Numbered from the stretch's first letter, positions 19,991-28,427 are shown. The stretch: 37,107 nucleotides of DNA from Kiloniellales bacterium (GCA_022361275.1 JAKSBE010000559.1:1-37107); one strand, 5' to 3'. The notes: generated from the sequence alone by a model not told the origin. Numbers and translations are program-made.

Positions 19991-20827
19991 ATGGAACCGA
20001 GTCCCTTGGCGCTGCCGGAAATCGAGGCGGGTTGGGTCTGGCTGGCCGGGGCCGGGCCGGGCGATCCCGGGCTGCTGACCCTGCAGGCGCTGCAGGGCCT
20101 GCGCAGCGCCGAGGTCGTGGTCTATGACGCCCTGGTCGGCGAGGACATCCTGCGCCTCGCCGGGCCGGGGACGGTCTTGGAGTATGCCGGCAAGCGCGGC
20201 GGCAAGCCCTCGCCCAAGCAGGCCGACATCTCGCGCCGCCTGATCCGGCTCGCCCGCGAGGGCCGCCGGGTGCTGCGCCTCAAGGGCGGCGATCCCTTCG
20301 TCTTCGGCCGCGGCGCCGAGGAGGCCCTGGCCCTGGTCGAGGCCGGCGTGCCCTTCCGGATCGTCCCTGGGGTCTCCAGCGGCCTCGGCGGCCTGGCCCA
20401 CGCCGGAATCCCGCTGACCCATCGCGAGACCAACTCGGCGGTGACCTTCCTGACCGGCCATAACGTCGGCGGCGAGGTGCCCGACGACCTGGACTGGACG
20501 GCCATCGCCCGGGGCTCGCCGGTGATCGTGATCTACATGGCGCTGAAGCACCTGGAGGCCATCGCCGGCCGCCTCCTCGCCGGCGGCCGGGACCCGGAGG
20601 AGCCGGTCGCCGTGGTCAGCCAGGCGACCCTGCCGGGCCAGGCCGTGCTGGAGACGACCCTGGCCGAATGCCACGCCGCCGCCATGGAGGCCGGCCTGAC
20701 CCCGCCTTGCCTGGTGGTGGTCGGCGAGGTGGTGCGCCTGCGCGCCGGCCTCGACTGGCTCGGCGCCCTGACCGGCCGGGTGCTCGACGCCGATCCCCTG
20801 GGCCGCTCCCGGCGAGAGACCGGCTAG
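19991..20827 (+). CDS. cobA: Uroporphyrinogen-III C-methyltransferase
   Basis: VWLAGAGPGDPGLLTLQALQGLRSAEVVVYDALVGEDIL, AGKRGGKPSPKQADI, RLKGGDPFVFGRGAEEA, TFLTGHN. Confidence 0.95.
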   Translation: MEPSPLALPEIEAGWVWLAGAGPGDPGLLTLQALQGLRSAEVVVYDALVGEDILRLAGPGTVLEYAGKRGGKPSPKQADISRRLIRLAREGRRVLRLKGGDPFVFGRGAEEALALVEAGVPFRIVPGVSSGLGGLAHAGIPLTHRETNSAVTFLTGHNVGGEVPDDLDWTAIARGSPVIVIYMALKHLEAIAGRLLAGGRDPEEPVAVVSQATLPGQAVLETTLAECHAAAMEAGLTPPCLVVVGEVVRLRAGLDWLGALTGRVLDADPLGRSRRETG

Positions 20828-20862
20828 CAGGCATGAACGTGTCATGAGAACTTGCCGAAGGT

Positions 20863-20939
20863 CATGCTTCGACAAGCTCAGCATGAGGAGAGGTAGTTGA
20901 AACCGCTCACCCTCACCCTGAGCCTGTCGAGGGGCGAGG
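20863..20939. repeat. Two R2-type palindromic repeats in opposite orientation upstream of cobB
   Basis: catgcttcgacaagctcagcatgagg and accctcaccctgagcctgtcgaggggcgagg. Confidence 0.7.
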
Positions 20940-20991
20940 GCGGCCGCCCGCACTCTCCCATCGGCTTGCCAGATCCCGTTCTTGTAGCGCC

Positions 20992-22314
20992 ATGTCCCGT
21001 GGCCTGCTGATCGCGGCGCCGGCCTCCGGCAGCGGCAAGACCGCGGTCACCCTGGCGTTGCTGCGGCACTTCCGCGACGCCGGGCTGGCGGTGGGCTCGA
21101 TCAAGGTCGGGCCCGACTACATCGACCCGGCTTTCCACCGGGCGGCCTCCGGCCGGCCGTGCTTCAACCTGGACAGTTGGGCCATGCGGCCGGCGACCCT
21201 GGCCGCGACCCTCGCGCGGGCCGCCGAAAACAGCGAGCTGATCCTGGGCGAGGGGGTCATGGGCCTCTTCGACGGCGCCGGGCCGGACGGCCTGGGCTCG
21301 ACCGCGACCCTGGCCGCGGCGACCGGCTGGCCGGTGGTCCTGGTGGTCGACGCCCGCGGCATGGGCGCCTCGGCCGCGGCCCTGGTCGAGGGCTTCCTCG
21401 CGCACCGCCCGGCCTCCGGGGCCGCCGCCCCGATCGCCGGCGTGATCTTCAACCGGGTCGGCGGGCCCGGCCACGGCGAGCTGTTGCGCGCGGCCTGCGC
21501 CGGCCTGCCGGTCCCGGTCCTGGGCTGCCTGCGCCGCCGCGACGGCCTGGTCCTGCCCGAGCGTCACCTCGGCCTGGTACAGGCGGCCGAGCATGCCGAT
21601 CTGGAGGCCTTCCTGGAGGCGGCCGCGGCCGCGGCCGCCGAGGACCTCGACCTCGAGGCCCTGGCCGGGCTCGCCCGTCCGGCCGCCCTGGACCCCCAAG
21701 GCGACGCCGGGCCGGCCCTGCCGCCCCTCGGCCAGCGCATCGCCGTCGCCCGGGACCCGGCCTTCGCCTTCGCCTATCCGAGCCTGCTGGAGGGCTGGCG
21801 CGCGGCCGGCGCCGAGCTGAGCTTCTTCTCGCCGCTCGGCGACGAGGCGCCGGAGCCGGCCGCCGAGGCCGTCTACCTGCCGGGCGGCTATCCCGAGCTG
21901 TGGGCCGGGCGCCTGGCCGGCAACCAAGGTTTCCTCGCGGGGCTGCGTGCCGCCGCCGCGCGGGGCGATGCGGTCTATGGCGAATGCGGCGGCTACATGG
22001 TGCTGGGCCGGACGCTGATCGACGCCGAAGGCGCGCGCCATGCCATGGCCGGACTGCTGCCGGTGACGACCAGTTTCGCGGCGCGGCGCCTCTCTCTGGG
22101 CTACCGCGAGGTGACCCAGGCCGCCGCCACGCCGCTCGGCCCGGCCGGCGCCGCTTTCCGCGGCCACGAGTTCCACTACGCCGTCCTCGATGACGGCGAA
22201 GGCGCGACGCCCCTGTACCGGGGCCGGGACGCCGCGGGCCGGGACCTCGGGCCGCTGGGCGCCCGCGCCGGCCAAGTCTTCGGCTCTTTCGTCCACCTGA
22301 TCGACCGGCTCTGA
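20992..22314 (+). CDS. cobB: Cobyrinic acid a,c-diamide synthase
   Basis: LLIAAPASGSGKTAVTLALLRHF, KVGPDYIDPAFHRAASGRPCFNLDSW, GEGVMGLFDG, YGECGGYMVLG. Confidence 0.96.
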   Translation: MSRGLLIAAPASGSGKTAVTLALLRHFRDAGLAVGSIKVGPDYIDPAFHRAASGRPCFNLDSWAMRPATLAATLARAAENSELILGEGVMGLFDGAGPDGLGSTATLAAATGWPVVLVVDARGMGASAAALVEGFLAHRPASGAAAPIAGVIFNRVGGPGHGELLRAACAGLPVPVLGCLRRRDGLVLPERHLGLVQAAEHADLEAFLEAAAAAAAEDLDLEALAGLARPAALDPQGDAGPALPPLGQRIAVARDPAFAFAYPSLLEGWRAAGAELSFFSPLGDEAPEPAAEAVYLPGGYPELWAGRLAGNQGFLAGLRAAAARGDAVYGECGGYMVLGRTLIDAEGARHAMAGLLPVTTSFAARRLSLGYREVTQAAATPLGPAGAAFRGHEFHYAVLDDGEGATPLYRGRDAAGRDLGPLGARAGQVFGSFVHLIDRL

Positions 22315-22393
22315 TCCGGCAGCGGCGAAGTCCCGGGCGCCGTTAAGGATAGCTTGTCACGGTCTTGATTCGAGCCTTCCCAGTATTTCTGGG

Positions 22394-22409
22394 TTAAACC
22401 TTCCTTAAC
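22394..22409 (+). promoter_or_regulatory. Candidate full CtrA binding box upstream of the parA-like gene
   Basis: TTAA-ACCTTCC-TTAAC, exact match to TTAA-N7-TTAAC, in an AT-rich intergenic segment 84 bp upstream of the start codon. Confidence 0.6.
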
Positions 22410-22435
22410 TAAAACCAAAAATACTTCATTAACTA

Positions 22436-22471
22436 CGACCGCGCGGCGCGGTCGCCGTCGCGTGGCGCGAC
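22436..22471 (+). other. Two tandem short hairpins in the parA-like gene leader
   Basis: cgaccgcg-cgg-cgcggtcg and gtcgcg-tgg-cgcgac just upstream of the Shine-Dalgarno. Confidence 0.5.
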
Positions 22472-22492
22472 CCGACATGAGGAGGAGCAGAC

Positions 22493-23296
22493 ATGGGTAG
22501 GGGCTACAGCGGGCAGGCGCGTGTGCTCGCCATTGCCAACCAGAAGGGGGGCGTCGGCAAGACCACGACCGCGATCAACCTGGGTACGGCCCTCACCGCC
22601 TGCGGCCATCGCGTCCTCATCATCGACCTGGATCCCCAGGCCAACGCGACCACCGGACTCGGGATCGAGCGCAGCAAGCGCCAGACCATCTACGAGGTCC
22701 TGATCGGCCGGACGCCGGTCGAGCAGGTCGTGGTCGAGACCATCGTCCCCGGCCTCGCCCTGGTGCCCTCCTCGATCGCGCTCTCGGCCGCCGAGGTCGA
22801 GCTCTCGGCGATGTCGCGCAGCCAGTACTGCCTGCGCGACAACCTGCGCAGCCTGCTCGGCAGCTACGACGACATCATCATCGACTGTCCGCCGGCGCTC
22901 GGCTTCCTGACCGTGAACGCCCTGGTCGCGGCGAACTCGGTCCTGGTGCCCCTGCAGAGCGAGTTCTACGCCCTGGAGGGCCTCAGCCACCTGATCCGCA
23001 CCATCGACCTGATCCGCGCCAAGCTGAACGCGAGCCTGGAGCTGCAGGGCATCGTGCTGACCATGTACGACGCCCGCAACAAGCTCTCCAGCCTGGTCGA
23101 GGCCGATGCCCGCCAGCACCTGGGCGACGTGGTCTACGAGACCATCATCCCGCGCAACGTCCGCCTGTCCGAGGCGCCCTCCCACGGCAAGCCGGTGCTG
23201 CTCTACGACGACGCCTGCGTCGGCTCCCGCGCCTATCTGCACCTGGCGCAGGAGATGCTGACCCGCGACCGCCGGGTGGTGCCTGTCGCGAGCTGA
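22493..23296 (+). CDS. ParA/Soj-family ATPase (orphan, no parB adjacent)
   Basis: IANQKGGVGKTTTAINLGTALTACGHRVLIIDLDPQANATTGLG, DDIIIDCPPALGFLTVNAL, VPLQSEFYALEGLSHL. Confidence 0.93.
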   Translation: MGRGYSGQARVLAIANQKGGVGKTTTAINLGTALTACGHRVLIIDLDPQANATTGLGIERSKRQTIYEVLIGRTPVEQVVVETIVPGLALVPSSIALSAAEVELSAMSRSQYCLRDNLRSLLGSYDDIIIDCPPALGFLTVNALVAANSVLVPLQSEFYALEGLSHLIRTIDLIRAKLNASLELQGIVLTMYDARNKLSSLVEADARQHLGDVVYETIIPRNVRLSEAPSHGKPVLLYDDACVGSRAYLHLAQEMLTRDRRVVPVAS

Positions 23297-23505
23297 TACC
23301 AAGGAGCAGTGATAATGACCCATTTGATGGCGCGCTGCGGGCCGCGCCTATCCGGCGGGCCGCCGCGCGCCACCGCAGGCCGTGTTTGCTTGCCCGCCCG
23401 CGGCGTTGCGCTCCGCTTACGGTACAAAGCACCGCCGCGCGAAGCGCGCCTGGCGGACGGGCAAGCAAACCCGGTCAAATGAGTCATTATCACTGCTCCT
23501 TGGTA
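23297..23505. mobile_element. MITE-like nested palindromic element
   Basis: Left TIR 23297-23327 TACCAAGGAGCAGTGATAATGACCCATTTGA; right TIR 23475-23505 is its reverse complement with 1 mismatch; inner inverted repeat gtttgcttgcccg (23384-23396)/cgggcaagcaaac (23458-23470). Confidence 0.7.
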
Positions 23506-23547
23506 TGAGCCGCCGGGCGCGCTCCGGAGGTCACGGCAGGGCTAAAG

Positions 23548-23579
23548 AACGGCGCGGTCCTGGTTCGGTCCGCGCCGTT
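23548..23579. terminator. Stem-loop between the convergent parA-like and ftsZ genes
   Basis: aacggcgcgg ... ccgcgccgtt perfect 10-bp stem. Confidence 0.6.
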
Positions 23580-23610
23580 TGGTTTGCCGGATAGGGTAGG
23601 TGGACGGACC

Positions 23611-26043
23611 TCAGTCCTCCGTGCGGCGCAGGAAGGACGGGATGTTCATGACCTCGCGCAGGGCCCCTTCCGGGTCTTCGTCCTCGGGTTTCGGCTTCGC
23701 CGGACGCTCGGAGCCGTGCGACTCCGACAGCGCCTCGAGGGCGGCGCGTGCGCGTTCGCGGGCCCGGCGATCGAGCTCCGCCCGGAAGGCATCCTCGGAG
23801 TCCTTGGGGTTCGTTGCCGCGGGGGCGGCCGCTGCCGCGGGCGGCTGCTCGTACGGGCCGCCAGGGGCCTTACCCTGCGATCCCAAGAGCGCGTTCAGAT
23901 CCTTGCCTCCGGCGGCCGGCTTCGGCGCCGGCTCGTCCAGCACGAAGGGGTCGTCGCTGGCCAGGCTGAAGGCCAAGTCCTCCAGCAGGGCGTCGGTCGA
24001 GCTGCTGCCGGGCTCCGGCGCTGCCGGCTCCGCGACCGGCGGCATCTTGAGGGTCGGCTCCGACGGCTCGAGGTCGGTGGTCTTGCGGTTCCGGATCAGG
24101 ACCTCGTCGATCAGGGCGTCGAGGTCGGTGTCATCGCCCAAGGCGGGCTCGGCCGGCGCCGTTTGGATCTTTGGGGCCGGCGGCTTCGCCGCGACTTGAG
24201 GCTCCGGCATCGGTTCGAGCTTGGGTTCGGGCTGGGACGCCGGCTCCGGTTGGAGCTCAGGTTGGGCCTCCGGCTGGCGCGCGCGCAGGACGGGTGCCGC
24301 CGCGGCCTCGGCTGCCTTCTTGGTCTCCATGGCCCGTTCGGCCCGCCGGAGGATGTCCTGAAGCGTCAGTCGCCCGCCGCCCGAGGGGGCTTCTGCCGCC
24401 GTCTTCTCCGTGGCTTCGATCCTCTCCGGCGCCTCGATGGCAGGGCGCGCGATCAAGGGGCGCGCCGTCACGGGAGGCTCGGTTACGGGAGGCTCGGTTA
24501 CGGGGGGCTCCGAGACCACGGCCGGCGCTGTGGCGTCCGGCTTGGCGGGAGGCTCGGCCGCTGCCGGTGCCTTGGCCTCGGCCGGCCTGGTCGGTGCCGG
24601 CGCCGCAGCCGTCGCGTCGCCCGGCTTCGGGCTCACGGTCTCCGCGGCCGTCGGGGTCGTCTCTCGGACCTTCGGCTGGGCCGGCGCTTCGGCGGCCGGC
24701 ATTGTCGGGGCGGTGGCCGCTTCGACCTTGATCGGCGGGCTCGTCGGCGCGGCGGCCTGCTCCGGTCCGGCCGCCTCGGTCGGAGCCTTCGGCTTGGTCG
24801 CGGCCGTCTGGGCCTTGGCCGTGGCGCCCTGCAGGGCCGTCTCGGCGGCCTCGGCGGTCGCTTCCGGTGCTTTCTGCCCCTCGGGGGCCGCGGCCGCCGC
24901 CGTGGGAGGGGGCGGGGTGGCGGCCTGGCCGCTCTGGCCGCTGCCCTCGGCCTTGGGCTCGGAGGATTTCGGCGCCTTGACCTGCTTGGGCAGGATCCCG
25001 GTCGCCAGGACCGAGACCCGGATCTTGCCCTCCAGGTCTTCGTCGAAGGCCGAGCCGACGATGATGTTGGCCTTGGTATGGGCCGCGGCGCGGACGCTCT
25101 CCACGGCCTCGTCGAGCTCGAAGAGGGTCAGGTCGCGGCCGCCGGTGACGTTGATCAGCACGCCGCGGGCGCCGTCGACCGAGCTGTCCTCCAGCAGGGG
25201 ATTGGCCATCGCGGCTTCGGCGGCCTCGATGGCGCGCCGCGGCCCGTCAGCCTCGCCGGCGCCCATGATCGCCTTGCCGGTCTGGGTCATGACGCTGCGG
25301 AAATCCGCGAAGTCGAGGTTGATCAGCCCCGGCTTGACCATCAGGTCTGTGACACCGCGGACCCCGGCGCAGAGCACGTTGTCGGCCCTGTGGAAGGCGT
25401 CGGCGACCGAGGTCTTCTCGGTGGCGATCTTGAAGAGGTTCTGGTTCGGGATGACGATCAGGGTGTCGACGTGGCGCTCAAGATCCTCGATTCCCTCCTC
25501 GGCGACCTCCATGCGCAGCTCGCCCTCGAAACGGAAGGGCTTGGTCACCACCGCGACCGTCAGGACGCCCTTCTTGCGGATCGCCTCGGCGACGATCGGT
25601 GCGGCGCCGGTCCCGGTGCCGCCGCCCATGCCGGCGGCGACGAAGACCAGGCTGGCGCCGGCGATGGCCGAGAGGATCTCCTCAAGGGATTCCTCGGCAG
25701 CGGCGCGGCCGACCTCCGGACGCCCGCCGGCGCCGAGGCCGCCGGTCAGCTGACGGCCGAGCTGCAGGCGATGCTTGCAGATGGAGGTCTCGAGAGCCTG
25801 GGCATCGGTGTTGGCGACGAAAAGGTCCACGCCCTCCAACTGGCTCTCGATCATGTTGTGCACGGCGTTGCCGCCGGCCCCGCCGAGGCCGAGGACAATG
25901 ATCTTCGGGCGGAGGGCGCGCGGCTCGCCTTTGGGCGCCGATGCCTCTGCGGCCGGCTGCAAGCTGGCCGCCTCCGGCGGAATCTCGCCGCTGCCCACCA
26001 CCTTGAAACCGCCGCGTGGGTCCGCGCCGGTGTCTTTTGCCAT
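23611..26043 (-). CDS. ftsZ: FtsZ-family tubulin-like GTPase with very long C-terminal linker
   Basis: [32 protein letters not shown] signature, [12 protein letters not shown]7 loop, C-terminal peptide [11 protein letters not shown]. Confidence 0.95.
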   Translation of the reverse strand: MAKDTGADPRGGFKVVGSGEIPPEAASLQPAAEASAPKGEPRALRPKIIVLGLGGAGGNAVHNMIESQLEGVDLFVANTDAQALETSICKHRLQLGRQLTGGLGAGGRPEVGRAAAEESLEEILSAIAGASLVFVAAGMGGGTGTGAAPIVAEAIRKKGVLTVAVVTKPFRFEGELRMEVAEEGIEDLERHVDTLIVIPNQNLFKIATEKTSVADAFHRADNVLCAGVRGVTDLMVKPGLINLDFADFRSVMTQTGKAIMGAGEADGPRRAIEAAEAAMANPLLEDSSVDGARGVLINVTGGRDLTLFELDEAVESVRAAAHTKANIIVGSAFDEDLEGKIRVSVLATGILPKQVKAPKSSEPKAEGSGQSGQAATPPPPTAAAAAPEGQKAPEATAEAAETALQGATAKAQTAATKPKAPTEAAGPEQAAAPTSPPIKVEAATAPTMPAAEAPAQPKVRETTPTAAETVSPKPGDATAAAPAPTRPAEAKAPAAAEPPAKPDATAPAVVSEPPVTEPPVTEPPVTARPLIARPAIEAPERIEATEKTAAEAPSGGGRLTLQDILRRAERAMETKKAAEAAAAPVLRARQPEAQPELQPEPASQPEPKLEPMPEPQVAAKPPAPKIQTAPAEPALGDDTDLDALIDEVLIRNRKTTDLEPSEPTLKMPPVAEPAAPEPGSSSTDALLEDLAFSLASDDPFVLDEPAPKPAAGGKDLNALLGSQGKAPGGPYEQPPAAAAAPAATNPKDSEDAFRAELDRRARERARAALEALSESHGSERPAKPKPEDEDPEGALREVMNIPSFLRRTED
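24467..24511. repeat. Three tandem 15-bp repeats in the ftsZ linker
   Basis: gtcacgggaggctcg gttacgggaggctcg gttacggggggctcc, encoding EPPVT repeats on the minus strand. Confidence 0.85.
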
Positions 26044-26211
26044 CTGGTCAACCCTCCGCGTTACGGCCGTCTTCGCGCGCGTCCGACATCTTAGCGATTC
26101 TTCAAGGAATTGGTTGCGAGATAGTTAACAGCGGCCTGCGTCGCAAGCCTGAAGTTTCGATTGGTATTTACTTACTCCTAATGGATCTTAATTTCCATGA
26201 ACATTTGTTCA

Positions 26212-26227
26212 GTTAACTCAGCCTTAA
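26212..26227 (-). promoter_or_regulatory. Candidate full CtrA binding box in the ftsZ / SPOR-protein divergent intergenic region
   Basis: Minus strand TTAA-GGCTGAG-TTAAC, exact match to TTAA-N7-TTAAC, ~170 bp upstream of the ftsZ start. Confidence 0.6.
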
Positions 26228-26283
26228 GTCAGCGTAAGTAGAACAGGGTGGGTGTGGTCAATGAGGGATGAGATTTACTCACG

Positions 26284-27213
26284 ATGCGCCGCTTGCCGAA
26301 GCCGTCCTGGGTCCGGGAGCCCGGAGAGCCACAGACTCCGGATCAGGAGCCCGATTGCCTCCGGTCGCTCAAGCGGCAGATGGCCCGCATCAAGCGGTTG
26401 CAGCGGCTCCGCGGCATCGCTCTGATCTGCCTCGTCGGCCTCGCGAGCGGCTATCTGGGTGCCCGCTTCGATTCGATCCGCGCGCTCGCCGACAGCGGCG
26501 CCGACAGCGGCAGGGCGATCGAGGACCGCAGCGTCACCGCGCCGGGCTACGTCATGGTACTGGAGGAGGATCGGGAGGCGGCGGCGCTGCCTCCGGCCCA
26601 GCGCGCCGCCGGCGCGGTCTCGCTCGGCTGCGGACGGGACGGTCCCCGTGGGCTGCTCGGCTGCGACGGCGCGCCGCCGGCCTGGCGCTCCAGCCTGGGG
26701 CCGGTCGAGGACGCGGAGGCCGAGCCCTCGGAGCCCCTGGCCCTCGCCATGATCGTGGTTCCCGAGATCGAGCGTCCGCCGCAGGCCGCGTCCGGGGAGG
26801 AACTGCCCGTGATCCGGGCGCCGCAAGGTCCGATCAAGGAGCCGCTCGGCCAGGCCCGGGCCGCGGCGCGGGTCCACAGCGCGGACGCGGTGTCCAACCA
26901 GCTTACCGCCGGCCCCTGCAACGCGGGGCCTGAGACGGTCGCGGTCAAGGCCTTCCAGTCCGGGTCCATGACCGCCAACTTCATCGTGATCGGCAGCTAC
27001 ACCGACCCCATGAACGCGCTCAAGGCCTACGCGCGGGTGGAGGACCGCTGGCAGGCGCAGATCGTGCACACCGAGGTCGGCGGCCGGCTCTATCGGCGCG
27101 TCCTGCTCGGCCCCTTCGGCCGCGAGGCCCTGGCCGAGGTGCGGCGGGAGCTCGCCGAGCGCGGCGTCGAGGACACCTGGGCCCTGCCGACCAACTGCGC
27201 CTCCGCCGGCTGA
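26284..27213 (+). CDS. Single-pass membrane protein with C-terminal SPOR domain
   Basis: TM segment LRGIALICLVGLASGYLGARF; C-term NFIVIGSYTDPMNALKAYARV...LYRRVLLGPFGREALAEVRREL. Confidence 0.8.
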   Translation: MRRLPKPSWVREPGEPQTPDQEPDCLRSLKRQMARIKRLQRLRGIALICLVGLASGYLGARFDSIRALADSGADSGRAIEDRSVTAPGYVMVLEEDREAAALPPAQRAAGAVSLGCGRDGPRGLLGCDGAPPAWRSSLGPVEDAEAEPSEPLALAMIVVPEIERPPQAASGEELPVIRAPQGPIKEPLGQARAAARVHSADAVSNQLTAGPCNAGPETVAVKAFQSGSMTANFIVIGSYTDPMNALKAYARVEDRWQAQIVHTEVGGRLYRRVLLGPFGREALAEVRRELAERGVEDTWALPTNCASAG

Positions 27214-27249
27214 TCGCAAGGCTTCACCCCTCACCCAGCTCCGGCTAAG

Positions 27250-27281
27250 GCTCGCCCCGAAGCTCGCCCCGAAGCTCGCCA
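27250..27281. repeat. Short tandem repeat gctcgccccgaa (2.7 copies)
   Basis: gctcgccccgaagctcgccccgaagctcgcc. Confidence 0.7.
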
Positions 27282-27298
27282 AGCCTCCGTCTCCCGCG

Positions 27299-27463
27299 CT
27301 AAGCACGGGTGTGTACGCGCCCCGGGGAGGGGGCCGCGTAGCGATGGCAGGGGACAGCCTCACGCTCCGACGATGTTGTGCGCCGGGCCGCCATCTCCGC
27401 CGTCGAGAAGGTCCCCGCGGCCCTTGCGCCGTTCCTGATCTCGATGAGCGCCGGGCGCTCCAT
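27299..27463 (-). pseudogene. Possible N-terminal fragment of a creatinase/M24-peptidase-like gene
   Basis: MERPALIEIRNGARAAGTFSTAEMAARR preceded by GGAGGAG; resembles the creatinase-type N-terminus (IRNG...TFS..E...R) and then loses similarity. Confidence 0.4.
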
Positions 27464-27572
27464 GGCGTGCTCCTCCCGTCGGTCCGTTTCTTCCGGACTG
27501 TTTGGTCCCGGGCTTTGCGTGTCCGGCGCTTTCCTGCAAGGATAGGCCCCGGTTTCGGGGGAGGCTCTTGGG

Positions 27573-28373
27573 ATGGCAGGGCGCCTGCAGGACAAGGTGG
27601 CGATCGTGACCGGTGCCGGGTCGTCCGGGCCCGGCTGGGGCAACGGCAAGGCGACCGCGGTGCTCTTCGCCCGCGAGGGTGCCAAGGTCTTCTGCACCGA
27701 CGTCGACACGGACGCCCTGGCGGAAACCCTGAACCTCATCCTGGGCGACGGCGGCGAGGCGGCGGCACAGGTCGCCGACGTCTCTCTCGCGGATCACGTC
27801 GCGGCCATGGTCCAGTCCTGCCTCGAGCGCTTCGGCCGGATCGATATCCTCCACAACAACGTGGGCATCGTCGAGCTCGGCGGTCCGGTCGAGGCCTCCG
27901 AGGCCGCCTGGGACCGGGTCGTCGACGTGAACCTCAAGTCGATGTTCCTGACCTGCAAGCACGTCCTGCCGCGCATGGCCGCGCAGGGCAGCGGGGCGAT
28001 CGTCAACATCTCCTCGATCGCCGGGATCCGATGGACCGGCGTGCCCTACGTCTCCTATTCGGCGACCAAGGCCGCTGTCCTGGGCTTCACGCGCTCGGTC
28101 GCGCTGGAGTACGCGCAGCGGGGGATCCGGGCCAACACGATCCTGCCCGGGCTGATGAACACGCCGATGATCGTCGAGCCCCTGAAGGACGCCTACGGGC
28201 AGGGCGACGTGCAGAAGATGGTCGAGGTCCGCGACGCGCAGTGCCCCATGGGGCACATGGGCGACGCCTGGGACGTCGCCTACGCCGCGCTCTTCCTGGC
28301 CAGCGACGAGGCCAAGTACATCACCGGCGCCGAACTGGTGGTCGACGGCGGCATCACCGCGAAGATGGCCTGA
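27573..28373 (+). CDS. Short-chain dehydrogenase/reductase (FabG-like SDR)
   Basis: KVAIVTGAGSSGPGWGNGKATAVLFAREGAKVF, NNVGI, YSATKAAVLGFTRSVALEYA, ITGAELVVDGG. Confidence 0.95.
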   Translation: MAGRLQDKVAIVTGAGSSGPGWGNGKATAVLFAREGAKVFCTDVDTDALAETLNLILGDGGEAAAQVADVSLADHVAAMVQSCLERFGRIDILHNNVGIVELGGPVEASEAAWDRVVDVNLKSMFLTCKHVLPRMAAQGSGAIVNISSIAGIRWTGVPYVSYSATKAAVLGFTRSVALEYAQRGIRANTILPGLMNTPMIVEPLKDAYGQGDVQKMVEVRDAQCPMGHMGDAWDVAYAALFLASDEAKYITGAELVVDGGITAKMA

Positions 28374-28405
28374 GAGCGCCGGGACCGACCTCCCCGATGC
28401 AAGAA

Positions 28406-28427
28406 GGGGAGCGGCGAAGCGCTCCCC
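28406..28427. terminator. Stem-loop between convergent genes
   Basis: ggggagcg-gcgaag-cgctcccc. Confidence 0.5.

Noticed and set aside
22493-23296. Interpretation of the ParA-like protein as MipZ
   Set aside because: The sequence (QKGGVGKTTTAINLGTALTACG...DPQANATTGLG) is Soj/ParA-like rather than MipZ-like (NEKGGAGKST...), so a MipZ label is not supported.
23145-23594. Several short ORFs across the parA-ftsZ intergenic region
   Set aside because: They are translations of the inverted-repeat element (similar SLSLLLG peptides from both strands), not genes.
23584-26094. 836-aa antisense ORF opposite ftsZ
   Set aside because: Arg/Gly/Leu-rich mirror frame of a GC-rich gene with no recognisable domain.
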